DNA of 39,101 bases from Chloroflexota bacterium (GCA_022561215.1 JADFRQ010000023.1:1-39101); one strand, 5' to 3'. Positions 17,144-27,126 are shown, numbered from the stretch's first letter. Made by a program: numbers and translations. Notes: generated by a model from the letters alone, not told the origin.

Positions 17144-17984
17144 GGAAATTCGCTCCTATCCACTGCAAGTTCATTGGATTTACGACAATTCTACGGCATA
17201 AGTATATGAATAGCACTAAAAAGCTTTTCCCTATAATGCAAATATGTGGATAACTCCCTGTTTATTGGGGAAAACTGCCGCGTTTTGGGGATAACTTCGA
17301 CCTCTTTTGGATATCCTGGCTTTTCTTCGGGGTCACTATTCGGGTAAACGCACGATTCGTTCACTTTTCCATTTCGCTGATGGCGAGTTTCGCCTGGGAA
17401 ACTGCTTGTTTGCTCACAACTCCCTGTGGAAGGAAATATACCTGTCGGCTATGAAAGATCGCAGATCTAGGGGGTACTTTAAAAATATTCCCTCATATAG
17501 CGCTTTTCGAGTGGCGCAGCTTGTTCCTCCACTTTTCCCCAGCCCCTACTAGTACTACTACATTAACTAATACAAAGAGGAAAATGTGTAGAAATTAATG
17601 CATAACCAATCGCCCAATAGGTGACTTGCTTGTTAAAATAGTGTATGTTGTCGACATGCTTGCTATCGATCAGGTAGCCATCGGGATGGATGCGCAGACA
17701 ACGCTGGGGGCTGCGCGGTCAATGCGCGGTCAACAAGCATTGGTCTCACTGCCTGACGCGCAAGATAGGCACAGAGACAGGCAGGAAACTTCCGGCAAAT
17801 TCAAGCGTATGCTTGGGAGGCCATGCCCAGATCACTACTACATACCTGGAGTCACTTGAGCTTAATATATTTTGGGTTATCGGAGAAATTCCGCTCAAGA
17901 CGTAAGGCCTCCACGGTACATGTTCCAGTCATGCTGGACCATCTATCCGCAAGAATTTGGGGTAAAATTTGGTCCGAGTACCCC
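17144..17984. other. 841-bp AT-rich gene-free region left of the IS element
   Basis: No frame here gives a recognisable protein. It contains one perfect DnaA-box 9-mer (TGTGGATAA, 17245-17253) and a one-mismatch version 41 bp later (TGGGGATAA, 17286-17294). These could be chance; no origin-linked gene is nearby. The last ~100 bp before the IS show nothing clear. Confidence 0.4.
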
Positions 17985-18013
17985 TGACCTGCCCCCACTA
18001 TTTGGTCCACTTC

Positions 18014-18900
18014 TTAGGTTAGACTCACCGACTGAAACGGCTCTTGAATCACGATCCAGGCTGCTGGAGCTGGCGGCTTGTAGTCAAGTGAACTATGCGG
18101 CCTGACGTGATTGTATTCCCACCTCCACATCTCAATCAAGTGCTTTGCTTCCTTCAAGGCGTAGAAGATCTCCCGATCGAGCAATTCGTCTCGCATTCTC
18201 CCATTGAATGATTCAACATAGCCATTTTCCCACGGGCTGCCTGGCTCGATGAACAACGCTCCGATCTTGAGCTTGCTCAACCATTCTCGAAGCATCTTTG
18301 CAGTGAACTCAGGACCGTTGTCGGATCGAAGATGACTGGGTACCCCTCGTTCACAGAATAATTCCGTCAGACGCTCCTGCACATCTCCGTGCCTGATGTT
18401 TCTGGCCACGTGGGAGGCCAGGCTCTCACGGGTGTATTCATCGATAATGTTCAGTATCCGGAAGGCCCGGCCGTTGTGCGTTCTCTCCTGGAGGAAGTCA
18501 TAACTCCAGACGTGGTTCGGATACTGTGGACGTAGTCGGATGCATGAGCCATCATTCAGCCATATCCTGGAGCGTTTAGGCTGTTTTGCAGGCACTTTCA
18601 GACCTTCTTTGCGCCATATTCTCTCCACACGCTTGTGATTTCATTCTCCACCCATCGTTCCTGAGCATCGCAGTGATCCTGCGGTACCCATAGCGACCAT
18701 ATTGGCTCGCCAGCTGGATGATGTGCTCTGTGAGGACTTTCTCGTCTTGAGGCTGGACGGCATGTGTATCGTTGCGTTGATCTGGGGTGTGCAAGAACCT
18801 TACAAGCCCGGCGCTCGGAAACACCCAGGGTCCGCTGAACTCGCTCGACAGCCCTGCGTCTCCTGGCCGGGCTGATCAGTTTCCCGAGATAGCTTCCTTC
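18014..18900 (-). pseudogene. IS3-family transposase orfB, two frameshifts
   Basis: The integrase-type catalytic part (18014-18628) is intact, with the DDE residues in VWSYDFL, HLRSDNGPEF and ENGYVESFNGR. The frame entering from orfA reads GKLISPARRRRAVERV and then STQRY. At about 18765 one base appears lost and the text continues in another frame as THAVQPQDEKVL...GYRRITAMLRNDGW. At about 18639-18641 one extra base in a T-run (plus strand) shifts it back to KRVERIWRKEGLKVPAK. The two indels are of opposite sign and restore the original frame, but leave about 40 residues mistranslated. Sequencing error in two short runs cannot be excluded. The junction with orfA is a -1 shift, as usual for IS3. 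Confidence 0.8.
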
Positions 18901-19151
18901 AGAATGGCGTTATCCAGTGAAAGGTCTGCAACCAGACACTTCAGCCTGGCATTCTCTTTCTCAAGATCCTTGAGTTTGCGGACTTGTGAGGTTCGCATCC
19001 CACCGTATTCTTTTCGCCAGCGATAGTAGGTTTGCTCGCTCACGCCCAATTGTTTCGAGGCTTGAGCCACAGTTTGACCCTGGCTGAGGAGGACTTCTGC
19101 CTCACGAAGTTTGCTGATGATCTGTTCGGGGGTGTAACGTTTTCTTGGCAT
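18876..19151 (-). CDS. IS3-family transposase orfA (HTH protein)
   Basis: A 91-residue OrfA: MPRKRYTPEQIISKLREAE at the N terminus, a helix-turn-helix (TVAQASKQLGVSEQTYYRWR), then a leucine-zipper-like coiled coil (VRKLKDLEKENARLKCLV) that mediates multimerisation and terminal-repeat binding. It ends in LKEAISGN, the usual C terminus, and orfB overlaps it in the -1 frame. It appears complete even though orfB is broken. Confidence 0.92.
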   Translation of the reverse strand: MPRKRYTPEQIISKLREAEVLLSQGQTVAQASKQLGVSEQTYYRWRKEYGGMRTSQVRKLKDLEKENARLKCLVADLSLDNAILKEAISGN

Positions 19152-19208
19152 TTCAACCCTTTCCTGATCTTAACTCTACAACTGGATCAGTTTTTGGGGG
19201 TCAGGTCA

Positions 19209-19563
19209 GCGAAACCAAGGCAGGCAAATAGGCGGTTCCACAGGCGCCAATCGAATGACATCCAGAATTCGTCATTCGTTCGTGCGGGCGACTGAGATAG
19301 CTCCCCGGACCAGGCAGAAGTTATCGGCGTTTATTGTCGTGCGCAAACAGCCGGCCAGCTTTTGTCTGGCCTCCATTTTGCGGAATTCCTCTCTTCCTGA
19401 TGGTTATCAAACAAATGCAAAAGCTCGTGTTTATCCACCACCCTAACATCCTTGTGAACACGGAGCCGATTCATCCAGCTCCGCCAGTTCTCCAAGGGAC
19501 AGGAAGGGGAGATAGCGGCGCATCGGCGATCTCCCCGCAATACACTTTACGAAGAGGGTTTGT
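19209..19563. other. 355-bp gap between IS element and gdhA
   Basis: No recognised gene. A 69-residue minus-strand frame (19331-19540) has a plausible-looking centre (DVRVVDKHELLHLFDNH) but no family resemblance. No terminator was seen after gdhA. Confidence 0.4.
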
Positions 19564-20832
19564 CTAGGTCCATCCGCGCACTTTCACGGCTTCCGCAACC
19601 CGGGTGACGGCAACGAGGTAGGCGGCAAGGCGATTGTGTACATTGTGCTGGCTCGCGGCGTTGTGAACCGCGTGGAAAGCATCGGTCATCTTCTTATCAA
19701 GACGCTCGTATATCACCGATTCTTCCCAATAGTAGCCATAGGAGTTTTGCACCATTTCAAAGTAGGAGACCGTAACCCCGCCAGCGTTGGCCAAAAAATC
19801 GGGTATCACGTACACCTCGTTTTTATAGAGGATCTTGTCGGCGTTGGGGGTCGTTGGCCCGTTTGCCAACTCAACAATGATCTTGGCTTTAATGTTGCCT
19901 GCATTGCTCCCTGTGATGACGTTTTCCAATGCTGCAGGGATGAGGACATCGATCTCTAGCTCAAGCAGTTCCTCATTGCTGATCGCTTTTGATCCCGCAA
20001 AGCCTACAACCGAGCCAGTTTCCCGCTTATGCGCAGAAACTTTTTCATAGTCCAATCCGTCGGCGAGGAAAATCCCGCCCTTCGAGTCGGATACGGCAAC
20101 AATCTTCAGCCCGAAAAGCTCGCTGCCGAGCTTGTGTGCCAAAGATCCAGCATTTCCATACCCTTGAATAGCAGTTGATGTATCCTTTAATTCGATAGCA
20201 AGTATCTTTGAGGCCTCACGCAGGCAATACATTCCCCCGCGCGCGGTGGCATCACCACGGCCGAGAGAGCCACCGAGGATGAGTGGTTTTCCCGTGATCA
20301 TGCCAAACTCGTTATGGCCCTGCATAAAAGCATATTCGTCGGCCATCCAAGCCATGATTTGTGGGTTGGTATAAACATCCGGTGCAGGCACATCTTTTTC
20401 CAGGCCAAGAATGCGCCCCACCTGGCGAATGTAGGCTCTGCTTAATCGTTCGATTTCGCCTTGCGACATAGCTTTGGGATTACAGATCACGCCACCCTTC
20501 GCGCCGCCGAGAGGAATGTCGACGAGAGCACATTTCCACGTCATCCACGCGGCGAGCGCCCTCACCGTGTCGATGGTTTCGCTGGGATGATAGCGGATCC
20601 CGCCTTTCGTAGGCCCACGCGCATCATTGTATTGCACCCGAAAGCCGTGGAATATTTTGGTGGATCCATCATCCATCTTCACCGGGAGAGTGACATGTAA
20701 TTCGCGCAGCGGCCAACGCAGGAGTTCATGGGTTGCCTGGTCAAGCTGCAGGACTTTCGCAGCTTCGTCCAATTGCTGCTGGGAAACCTTGAAAGGATTG
20801 ATCTGGGTTTCAGATGATTCGGGTGGTGCCAT
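19564..20832 (-). CDS. gdhA: Glu/Leu/Phe/Val dehydrogenase, probable glutamate dehydrogenase
   Basis: A 422-residue hexameric-type dehydrogenase interconverting glutamate and 2-oxoglutarate plus ammonia. The start at 20832 (MAPPESSE) has AAGGAG six bases upstream; the longer frame adds 63 residues that do not look like this family. The catalytic segment is clear: [15 protein letters not shown], then [17 protein letters not shown] with the active lysine, and [17 protein letters not shown] with the catalytic Asp. The Rossmann domain carries [10 protein letters not shown]. Residues binding the side-chain carboxylate (K in GPTKGG and the later Ser/Val region) favour glutamate, but other members prefer Leu or Val, so specificity is probable rather than certain. 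Coenzyme preference cannot be fixed by eye. Confidence 0.92.
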   Translation of the reverse strand: MAPPESSETQINPFKVSQQQLDEAAKVLQLDQATHELLRWPLRELHVTLPVKMDDGSTKIFHGFRVQYNDARGPTKGGIRYHPSETIDTVRALAAWMTWKCALVDIPLGGAKGGVICNPKAMSQGEIERLSRAYIRQVGRILGLEKDVPAPDVYTNPQIMAWMADEYAFMQGHNEFGMITGKPLILGGSLGRGDATARGGMYCLREASKILAIELKDTSTAIQGYGNAGSLAHKLGSELFGLKIVAVSDSKGGIFLADGLDYEKVSAHKRETGSVVGFAGSKAISNEELLELEIDVLIPAALENVITGSNAGNIKAKIIVELANGPTTPNADKILYKNEVYVIPDFLANAGGVTVSYFEMVQNSYGYYWEESVIYERLDKKMTDAFHAVHNAASQHNVHNRLAAYLVAVTRVAEAVKVRGWT

Positions 20833-21138
20833 GTGTTTCTCCTTGAGTGGGGTTAGGTTGACCAATACCGCGAGTTCGTGATTGGTTGGCGCCACTACTG
20901 GCGCACTCAACGGAAGTTTTGGTCTAATACAGGCGGGTGTAAAGCTATTGCTCCTGCGATCGCAATCATTCGTTCGTGCACTTATACATTCGTAGCCTTG
21001 CAGCCATGGGTGGCTAGGCACCTATCCATACCCTTGCTCCTGGCGGAAGCATTTGTGGCCCAATAGCAGCATGCCGGCACAATCATTCTCGCGCGTGTTA
21101 CCGTAACGTAGGAAAGGCAAGAATGCAAGTGCCAACCC
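20833..21138. other. 306-bp gap upstream of gdhA
   Basis: No gene or structured RNA recognised. It should hold the gdhA promoter on the minus strand and the 3' end of the gatB transcript. Confidence 0.4.
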
Positions 21139-22602
21139 TCACGCTGGCGGCTGCCGTTTATCGAGCGCACGTAGTTGTCTGGCTAAAGCTTGGCGTAGAC
21201 GTTGCGGGTCGCTGCGGCCGCTGGTTGCGCGCATCACCTGGCCGAATAGCCATTCGAAAATGGGTTCTTTGCCGAGCAGGTACTGCTGTACCTGGTCCGG
21301 AAATTCGACCAGCACCTTTTCTATATGTCCATCGATGATCGCGCTGTCGGCAAGTATTTCTAAGCCTTGCGCCTCAATGATCTGGGAAGCGCCTGCGCCC
21401 GAGGCAAACATTTCGGTGAGCACAGCTTTGGCGCTGCTGTTGCTGATCTTTCCCAGCTCCACAAGCCCTATCAGTTCACTTAATTGCTCGACGCTGATCA
21501 ATGTTTCGCGAATTTTGATCCCTGCATCGTTCAACAAGCTAAAAAGAGGACCGCCAATCCAATGCCCAATTTGCTGCGCAGGCAGATCGGGCGCCGCGGC
21601 AACCGTGGCTTCGAAATAATCGGCGATATCCTTTTCGTTGGTTAACACATCGGCGGTGTAGGGATTGAGCTTAAGTTCGTCTACGTAACGCTGGCGTTTT
21701 GCACGGGCTAACTCTGGAAGCTTCGCTCGAATTTCCTCGATCCAGGAGCGCTCCAAATGCAAGGGAGGGAGATCAGGTTCAGGAAAATAGCGATAATCAT
21801 GTGCTTCCTCCTTCCCGCGCTGAGGGACCGTCACTTTCAAGCCTTCATCCCACCCCAAGGTCTCTTGCCGCACCTCCTGGCCATTAGCAAGCAGGCGGCT
21901 CTGGCGATCAATTTCATAGGAAATGGCCTGTGCCATCGCGCGCAGTGAATTCAGGTTTTTAATTTCGGTACGCGTTCCCAAGATCTCCGCCCCTTGCGGG
22001 CGGACGGATATATTGGCTTCGAAGCGAATCACACCCTTCTCCATATCGGCGCTGCTAACCTCAAGAAAGCGTAGCAGAGATCTTAACGCGATTGCGTAGG
22101 CGCGCACTTCATCGATGGAGCGCAAATCCGGTTCGCTGACAATCTCCAACAATGGGACCCCAGAGCGGTTGTAGTCGATTAATGAATTCGTTTGCCGATG
22201 GGTGAGCTTGCCGGTATCTTCTTCGAGATGCACACGGCGGATGGCGATCCTTTTTTCTTCGCCGTTTGTTGTGATCATCATCCAGCCGTTGACCGCCAGC
22301 GGAAGTTCATACTGTGAAATTTGGAATCCTTTGGGAAGATCGGGATAAAAGTAGTTCTTGCGGGCGAATATGCTTGTCTCCGCAATCTCACAATGTAGAG
22401 CAAGTGCAACACGAATCGCAAATTCAACTGCACGCCGATTGATGACGGGTAAGGTGCCCGGCATACCCGTACATATTTCGCAGACACGTGTATTTGCAGT
22501 TGCGCTGACCGAATCGACAACGGCACAGCCGCAAAACATCTTCGAGCGAGTCTGCAGCTCCGCATGCACCTCCAGACCGATGATGGGTTCGAATTCAGTC
22601 AT
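21139..22602 (-). CDS. gatB: Asp-tRNA(Asn)/Glu-tRNA(Gln) amidotransferase subunit B
   Basis: A 487-residue GatB, the subunit that binds misacylated tRNA and phosphorylates its side-chain carboxylate. The ATG at 22602 ([16 protein letters not shown]) is chosen by family similarity; a TTG at 22629 adds MAWLLQKLF, which does not fit. Visible are [57 protein letters not shown] and [13 protein letters not shown], then the tail YqeY-like domain ending in [12 protein letters not shown]. The residues CGC...CEICTGMPG suggest the zinc-binding cysteines. It is the last gene of the gatC-gatA-x-x-gatB cluster and needs GatA and GatC for activity. Confidence 0.96.
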   Translation of the reverse strand: MTEFEPIIGLEVHAELQTRSKMFCGCAVVDSVSATANTRVCEICTGMPGTLPVINRRAVEFAIRVALALHCEIAETSIFARKNYFYPDLPKGFQISQYELPLAVNGWMMITTNGEEKRIAIRRVHLEEDTGKLTHRQTNSLIDYNRSGVPLLEIVSEPDLRSIDEVRAYAIALRSLLRFLEVSSADMEKGVIRFEANISVRPQGAEILGTRTEIKNLNSLRAMAQAISYEIDRQSRLLANGQEVRQETLGWDEGLKVTVPQRGKEEAHDYRYFPEPDLPPLHLERSWIEEIRAKLPELARAKRQRYVDELKLNPYTADVLTNEKDIADYFEATVAAAPDLPAQQIGHWIGGPLFSLLNDAGIKIRETLISVEQLSELIGLVELGKISNSSAKAVLTEMFASGAGASQIIEAQGLEILADSAIIDGHIEKVLVEFPDQVQQYLLGKEPIFEWLFGQVMRATSGRSDPQRLRQALARQLRALDKRQPPA

Positions 22603-22714
22603 GAATAATTTTTGCAGCAACCACGCCAAGTAATATGTAAAACGTCAAAACGATAAAGTGTCTCAATTCGAATATAACTCGTTGACATTTCAACAGCTTG
22701 ACTTATTCACCCTC

Positions 22715-23875
22715 TTACCCATGCCGTTCCATAAATCTTCGCATTCTTTCCAGCGCTTCTTCAATTTTTTCATACGCGGTGGCGTAGGAGCAGCGTACAA
22801 AATTGCCCTCGGCGCCGAATGCACTCCCGGGAACAACGGCGACCTTTTCTTCACGCAGCAATGTATCCGCGAAGGTCTCATCATCCATGCCCGATGCGCT
22901 GATGGAGGGGAAAGCGTAAAAGGCGCCTCGGGGTTCGAAAGTTGTGAGGCCCAGTTGATTCAGGCCGGAAACGATTAGCTGCCGCCGGCGATCATATTCC
23001 GCCCGCATCTCCTGCACATAACCCTCGCCGCTTCGCAGCGCTTCGATGGAAGCGAATTGTGCTGCCGTGGGCGCCGACATAATCGTGTACTGATGAATCT
23101 TGCGCATGGCAGAAAGGATCGCGGAGGGGGCGGCGGCGTAGCCAATACGCCAGCCAGTCATCGCATAATTCTTTGAAAATCCACCGAGCAGGATGGTGCG
23201 CGCGGCCATCCCCGGCAGGGATGCAAAACAAGTGTGCTCATGCCCGCCATAGACCAATCGATCGTAAATCTCATCCGAGATCACCAGCAGGTCGTGTTTC
23301 TCAGCCAGACGAGCCAAATCGAGCAGCCTTTCGCGCGACATCACGGCTCCGGTTGGGTTGTTAGGGTAACCAATTAGGATGGCCTTGGTTTTCGGCGTGA
23401 TTAATTTTGCCACGTCCTCTGCCAGGACCTGGAATTCATCTTCGGGTTTTGTGGGAAGCGCAATGGGTACGCCGCCCGCAAAAACCACCTCCGGTTGATA
23501 GGAAACAAAACAAGGAGTGGGCACGATGACTTCGTCGTCGCGTTCGATCACCGCCGTCAGCGCCAGGTACAGGGCCTCCGATACACCGACGGTGATCAAG
23601 ATCTCGTCTTCCGCCGCATATTCCACGTCGTACAAGCTTTGCAAATGCGCAGCCACGGCCAGGCGCAATTCTAAAATTCCCGAGTTCGAAGTGTAATGCG
23701 TCTCGCCTTCTTGCAGCGCGCGAATACCGGCATTTAAAATTGGTTCCGGGGAAACGAAATCCGGTTCTCCTATTCCCAGCGAAATGACATCATCCATCGT
23801 GGCGGCAATATCGAAAAATTTGCGGATGCCGGATGGAGGGACGGAAGCGATATGCTGAGCTACAAAATTACGCAT
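22715..23875 (-). CDS. PLP-dependent aminotransferase, class I/II (aspartate aminotransferase-like)
   Basis: A 386-residue fold-type I aminotransferase. Motifs are VISLGIGEPDFVSPEPI near residue 32, YTSNSGILELRLAVA, the NNPTGAVMSRERL segment with the substrate and cofactor contacts, VISDEIYDRLVY (PLP Asp/Tyr), and GGFSKNYAMTGWRIGY with the PLP lysine near residue 235. The C-terminal FVRCSYATA gives the carboxylate-binding Arg. It belongs to the subgroup annotated as aspartate, alanine or aromatic aminotransferase; substrate is not decidable here. It sits inside the gatCAB cluster, 112 bp before gatB, possibly supplying Asp or Glu. GGGAG lies upstream of the ATG. Confidence 0.88.
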   Translation of the reverse strand: MRNFVAQHIASVPPSGIRKFFDIAATMDDVISLGIGEPDFVSPEPILNAGIRALQEGETHYTSNSGILELRLAVAAHLQSLYDVEYAAEDEILITVGVSEALYLALTAVIERDDEVIVPTPCFVSYQPEVVFAGGVPIALPTKPEDEFQVLAEDVAKLITPKTKAILIGYPNNPTGAVMSRERLLDLARLAEKHDLLVISDEIYDRLVYGGHEHTCFASLPGMAARTILLGGFSKNYAMTGWRIGYAAAPSAILSAMRKIHQYTIMSAPTAAQFASIEALRSGEGYVQEMRAEYDRRRQLIVSGLNQLGLTTFEPRGAFYAFPSISASGMDDETFADTLLREEKVAVVPGSAFGAEGNFVRCSYATAYEKIEEALERMRRFMERHG

Positions 23876-23979
23876 TTTCTGCTGCTCCCTTTAATCGTGC
23901 TTATCCCAGGCTCGGTGATGAGTTCGCGCCGGCAGAATTCCCCTGCGACTCTAGACGGCGTATCCCCTGTTTTATAATT

Positions 23980-24975
23980 TCACTCTGTGCGCACGATAGC
24001 CGAATCGCCGATATTCAGGTCGCGAAAATGCCCTTGCACTAGTGTATTGCGCCCGATAATGGATGCAGAAACGGAAGCGTCGACAATGTGGGATCCGCTG
24101 TCGATTATCGAATCCTTGATTTTCGATCGCTCGATGCGGCATCCAGCGCCAATGCTCACATGCGGCCCAATTACACTTTCGCTTATTTCGGCACTGGGAT
24201 CGATAAATACGGGGGGGACGACAACAGTGCCTTGCAATTGTGAGGCGACTTCCGTATTATCTCGCCCATTTTCCAATAAATAGCGATTGGTCTCCAGCAG
24301 AGCATCCGGCTTCCCACAATCATGCCACTCTTCAATGGGTTCGACGCGCATCTTGAGACCATCTTCAAGCATGATGTTGATCGCATCGACAAGAAAATAT
24401 TCGCCCTTGAGCAATTCTTTTTTCTCCATCTGTTCTTCGATTGCGGCGATTAAGTTCTCGGCCTGCTGAAAATAATAGAATCCCACAACTGCCAGGTTGT
24501 TGCTGATATCCTGTGGCTTTTCCACCAGGTGTTTTACCCATCCCTGATCGTCAACCGCAGCCACGCCAAATCTTCGCGGGTCAGGTACTTCTTTGACCCA
24601 GGCCACCGCTCCGGCTTCCTCGCTTGCGAGCGCGGCGAGGTCTGCTTCGATGATCGTATCGACGAAAGCCATCATCATGGGTCCGGAGAGATATTCCCGG
24701 GCAAGCCAAATGGCGGGCGATTGTCCGTTAAGTTCCTCTTGAATGATGGAGCGTGTCGGTAAATCGGGATAGGCCTCATTTACATAAGCCTCGATCTGAT
24801 CCCCCAAATAGCCAATGATAAAGATTACTTCTTCAATATTGGGCAGAGTTTCGAACATGTCGAGCACATGTCCCAATACAGCTTTCCCCGCAACGGGGAT
24901 TAGGGGCTTTGGCTTCGACCAGGTTTGCGGACGCATGCGCGTTCCATAACCCGCCGTGGGGATAACGATCTTCAT
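23980..24975 (-). CDS. Sugar-phosphate nucleotidyltransferase with left-handed beta-helix tail
   Basis: A 331-residue enzyme. The N-terminal nucleotidyltransferase domain carries the activation motif GYGTRMRP...KPKPLIPVAGK (residues 8-32), the VIFIIGYLGDQIEAYV strand, and MAFVDTIIEAD as the metal-binding Asp strand. The C-terminal ~80 residues (from VVPPVFIDPSAEI) have hexapeptide repeats typical of left-handed beta-helix domains, but no acetyltransferase motif. The likely reaction is NTP plus sugar-1-phosphate to NDP-sugar; glucose-1-phosphate thymidylyl- or uridylyltransferase are the nearest types. Its ATG overlaps the gatA stop by four bases (ATGA), so the two are translationally coupled. 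Confidence 0.88.
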   Translation of the reverse strand: MKIVIPTAGYGTRMRPQTWSKPKPLIPVAGKAVLGHVLDMFETLPNIEEVIFIIGYLGDQIEAYVNEAYPDLPTRSIIQEELNGQSPAIWLAREYLSGPMMMAFVDTIIEADLAALASEEAGAVAWVKEVPDPRRFGVAAVDDQGWVKHLVEKPQDISNNLAVVGFYYFQQAENLIAAIEEQMEKKELLKGEYFLVDAINIMLEDGLKMRVEPIEEWHDCGKPDALLETNRYLLENGRDNTEVASQLQGTVVVPPVFIDPSAEISESVIGPHVSIGAGCRIERSKIKDSIIDSGSHIVDASVSASIIGRNTLVQGHFRDLNIGDSAIVRTE

Positions 24976-26444
24976 AGTAGCGCCTCTTTATTATGCCAGT
25001 CCGTGGCCTTTTGATAGGCATGCGTCACACGAAACAAGATAGCTTCTCCAAGATGCGGGCCAGTGATCTGCATCCCGATGGGAAGCCCGCTGTCATCAAA
25101 CCCCACAGGAAATGCCAAACCAGGAACCCCAGCCAAATTTGCCGGGAGCGTAAATACATCCTCCAGATACATGGCCAGTGGATCATCTTCATGCGCCCCA
25201 ATCGGGAAAGCCGTCGTCGGAGTAACTGGACTGGCAATCAGGTCAACTCTCTCGAATGCGCGCTCGAAGTCCTGTTTGATCAAGGTGCGGACCTTTTGAG
25301 CCTGTGCATAGTAGGCATCGTAATAGCCGGAGGAAAGTGCGTAGGTGCCGAGCATGATTCTGCGCTTAACCTCCGGGCCGAATAACTCGCCGCGTGTCTT
25401 AAGGTAGGTATCCCACAAATCATCACCATTCTTACGAGGACCAAAGCGAATGCCGTCATAGCGGGCCAGATTGGCCGATGCCTCGGCAGGTGCGATGATG
25501 TAATACACAGGAAGGGCCAGATTGGTGTGCGGGAGGCTGATCTCCTGCAGCTCACATCCCAAGTCGCCCAAAACGTTCAGCGCTTCACGTACTGCGGCTT
25601 CGACTGCAGGTTGGATGCCATCGATAAAATATTCTTTGGGAACGCCGACGCGAATTCCGCGCAAATCGCCATCCTGCAATTGAATTTCTTCAACCGCGCC
25701 CGGCATCGAGGTGGAATCTAGTTCATCATGGCCCGCCATGGTTGTGTATAACACAGCCATTTCTGCGGCGGAATGTGCGTGGATGCCCACAGTATCCAGC
25801 GAAGACCCATAGGCAATTAAGCCATAGCGTGACACACGCCCATAGGAAGGTTTGAGGCCGGTTATCCCGCAAAAGGCGGCTGGCTGGCGAACCGATCCGC
25901 CCGTATCCGTGCCTAATGCGGCGAAACACATTCTTGCAGCAACTGCAGCCGCGGAACCACCCGAAGAACCGCCGGGAACACGGGCCAGATCCCACGGATT
26001 ATGGGTTACGCCGTAGGCAGAATTTTCGGTTGACGAGCCCATGGCAAATTCATCCGTATTGGTCTTTCCAAGGATCACCGCTCCGGAGTCGATCAGGCGC
26101 TGAACGCTGGTTGCCGTATACGGCGGGCGATACCCCTCCAAAATTTTCGAGCCACAAGTCGTTGGGACCCCGCGGATTGTGAGCACGTCTTTTATGGCGA
26201 CGGGAATCCCGACCAGATTGGAGAGCGATTCGTTTTCACCTTTGCGTGCCTCCGCCAGCATTTTGTCAGCCCGATCGGCATGTTCTAGTGCCAGGTCTGG
26301 GGTTTGTGCGAGAAAGGCATGTACGTGCCCATCCACCTCTTCCATACGCGCAATACATGCCAGGGTCAATTCGCGCGCTGAAGTTTCGCCGGCTCTTAAT
26401 GCTTGCGCCGCTTCATGGAGAGAGAGGTCGATGAGCGCAGTCAT
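24972..26444 (-). CDS. gatA: Asp-tRNA(Asn)/Glu-tRNA(Gln) amidotransferase subunit A
   Basis: A 490-residue amidase-signature enzyme that releases ammonia from glutamine for the GatB site. The Ser-cisSer-Lys triad is visible: the lysine in VGIPVAIKDVL (about residue 79), the cis-Ser in the VPGGSSGGSAAAVAA stretch (about 155) and the nucleophile Ser in DTGGSVRQPAA (about 178). FCGITGLKPSYGRVSRYG is the conserved glutamine-tunnel segment. It starts 19 bp after gatC and overlaps the following nucleotidyltransferase gene by four bases. No clear Shine-Dalgarno site precedes the ATG, suggesting coupling to gatC. Confidence 0.96.
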   Translation of the reverse strand: MTALIDLSLHEAAQALRAGETSARELTLACIARMEEVDGHVHAFLAQTPDLALEHADRADKMLAEARKGENESLSNLVGIPVAIKDVLTIRGVPTTCGSKILEGYRPPYTATSVQRLIDSGAVILGKTNTDEFAMGSSTENSAYGVTHNPWDLARVPGGSSGGSAAAVAARMCFAALGTDTGGSVRQPAAFCGITGLKPSYGRVSRYGLIAYGSSLDTVGIHAHSAAEMAVLYTTMAGHDELDSTSMPGAVEEIQLQDGDLRGIRVGVPKEYFIDGIQPAVEAAVREALNVLGDLGCELQEISLPHTNLALPVYYIIAPAEASANLARYDGIRFGPRKNGDDLWDTYLKTRGELFGPEVKRRIMLGTYALSSGYYDAYYAQAQKVRTLIKQDFERAFERVDLIASPVTPTTAFPIGAHEDDPLAMYLEDVFTLPANLAGVPGLAFPVGFDDSGLPIGMQITGPHLGEAILFRVTHAYQKATDWHNKEALL

Positions 26445-26463
26445 TCGTCAAAGGAAGGCGAAA

Positions 26464-26760
26464 TCAAGGTTCCTGCTCAAGCACAGGGGCGACTTGGAAC
26501 ATGCCCTCTTCTGAAGAGGAGGCATTGGCGAGTATTTCATCCTGGGGAAGAGAGGGGCGGATTGTGTCTTCTCGCAAAGGAGCGGTCAGTGGCAGCACGG
26601 TGGCAGTCGGGGGAATGTTTGCGGTATCAACTTCCTGGAGTTGGGCGGCATATTCCAGAATCGCCGAGAGCTGGCGGGCGTAGGTTTCTATTTCTTCATC
26701 GGTCAAATGCAGGCGTGCCAGAAACGCGATTTTGCGGACTTCTTCTGCTGTGAGATCCAT
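26464..26760 (-). CDS. gatC: Asp-tRNA(Asn)/Glu-tRNA(Gln) amidotransferase subunit C
   Basis: A 98-residue GatC, the small belt that holds GatA and GatB together. The N-terminal helices read LTAEEVRKIAFLARLHLTDEE and the extended middle has LQEVDTANIPPTA, followed by LREDTIRPSLPQDEILANA, all standard for the family. It is first in the gatC-gatA-nucleotidyltransferase-aminotransferase-gatB order. The ATG has no Shine-Dalgarno site; a strong TATAAT with extended -10 (TGC) ends eight bases upstream, so the transcript may be leaderless. Confidence 0.94.
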   Translation of the reverse strand: MDLTAEEVRKIAFLARLHLTDEEIETYARQLSAILEYAAQLQEVDTANIPPTATVLPLTAPLREDTIRPSLPQDEILANASSSEEGMFQVAPVLEQEP

Positions 26761-27126
26761 AACAAAGGATTATAGCAGAGCGGGCGTGCTCGCGACTTCG
26801 CGTTGGGCAGTACCTATTAAGGGACTCGATATGCTCATATTGTGCGCAGCTCAGAATGAAACTACTCCACACCACCTTAGGGGGATGTCCCAAATGCACT
26901 CGAATACACTTCGTTTCATCCATAATCCAATTGTTTAGGCAACCGGCCGGTTGCCCGTACACCTGAGGTAATTGATAAGCATCTTTAAAAACCAAACGAC
27001 TCCAGATCTGATCTACCCTTTTGGGACAGGCCCCTACGGCTCATTCTCGAAGAGGGAACATCACAAGATAGCGTTTTTTGGGACAGCTCTCTAAGCAAAG
27101 TAAAAAATGGTGATTGGAATTATTTC
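26761..27126. other. 366-bp gap between gatC and the secreted lipoprotein gene
   Basis: Apart from the gatC promoter I see no gene. Short imperfect direct repeats (TTTTGGGACAG around 27030 and 27076) are present. No terminator with a T-run was found. Confidence 0.4.
26769..26777 (-). promoter_or_regulatory. Extended -10 promoter element upstream of gatC
   Basis: On the minus strand TGCTATAAT matches the extended -10 consensus TGnTATAAT and is followed by eight bases and the gatC ATG. The predicted start point is at or within about one base of the ATG. No -35 hexamer is obvious, which an extended -10 can tolerate. Confidence 0.55.

Larger units (their letters stand above)
17985..19208 (-). 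mobile_element. IS3-family insertion sequence, orfB frameshifted
   Basis: A 1224-bp element encoding orfA and orfB on the minus strand. Its ends are imperfect inverted repeats: TGACCTGCCCCC at 17985 and, on the other strand, TGACCTGACCCCC from 19208, both followed within about 20 bp by a G(A/G)TCCA-type stretch. I see no matching target duplication in the flanks (CCCC and GCGA), so an old insertion or later rearrangement is likely. orfB carries two frameshifts, so autonomous transposition is doubtful. Confidence 0.85.

Noticed and set aside
17230..17300. Possible replication origin (one perfect and one near-perfect DnaA box)
   Set aside because: Only two boxes were seen, no dnaA, dnaN or gidA nearby, and genes on both sides run on the same strand, so no origin-like strand switch.
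19272..20979. 14-bp direct repeat TCATTCGTTCGTGC on both sides of gdhA
   Set aside because: An exact 14-bp match is expected by chance in a 39-kb window, and there is no sign of a mobile unit.
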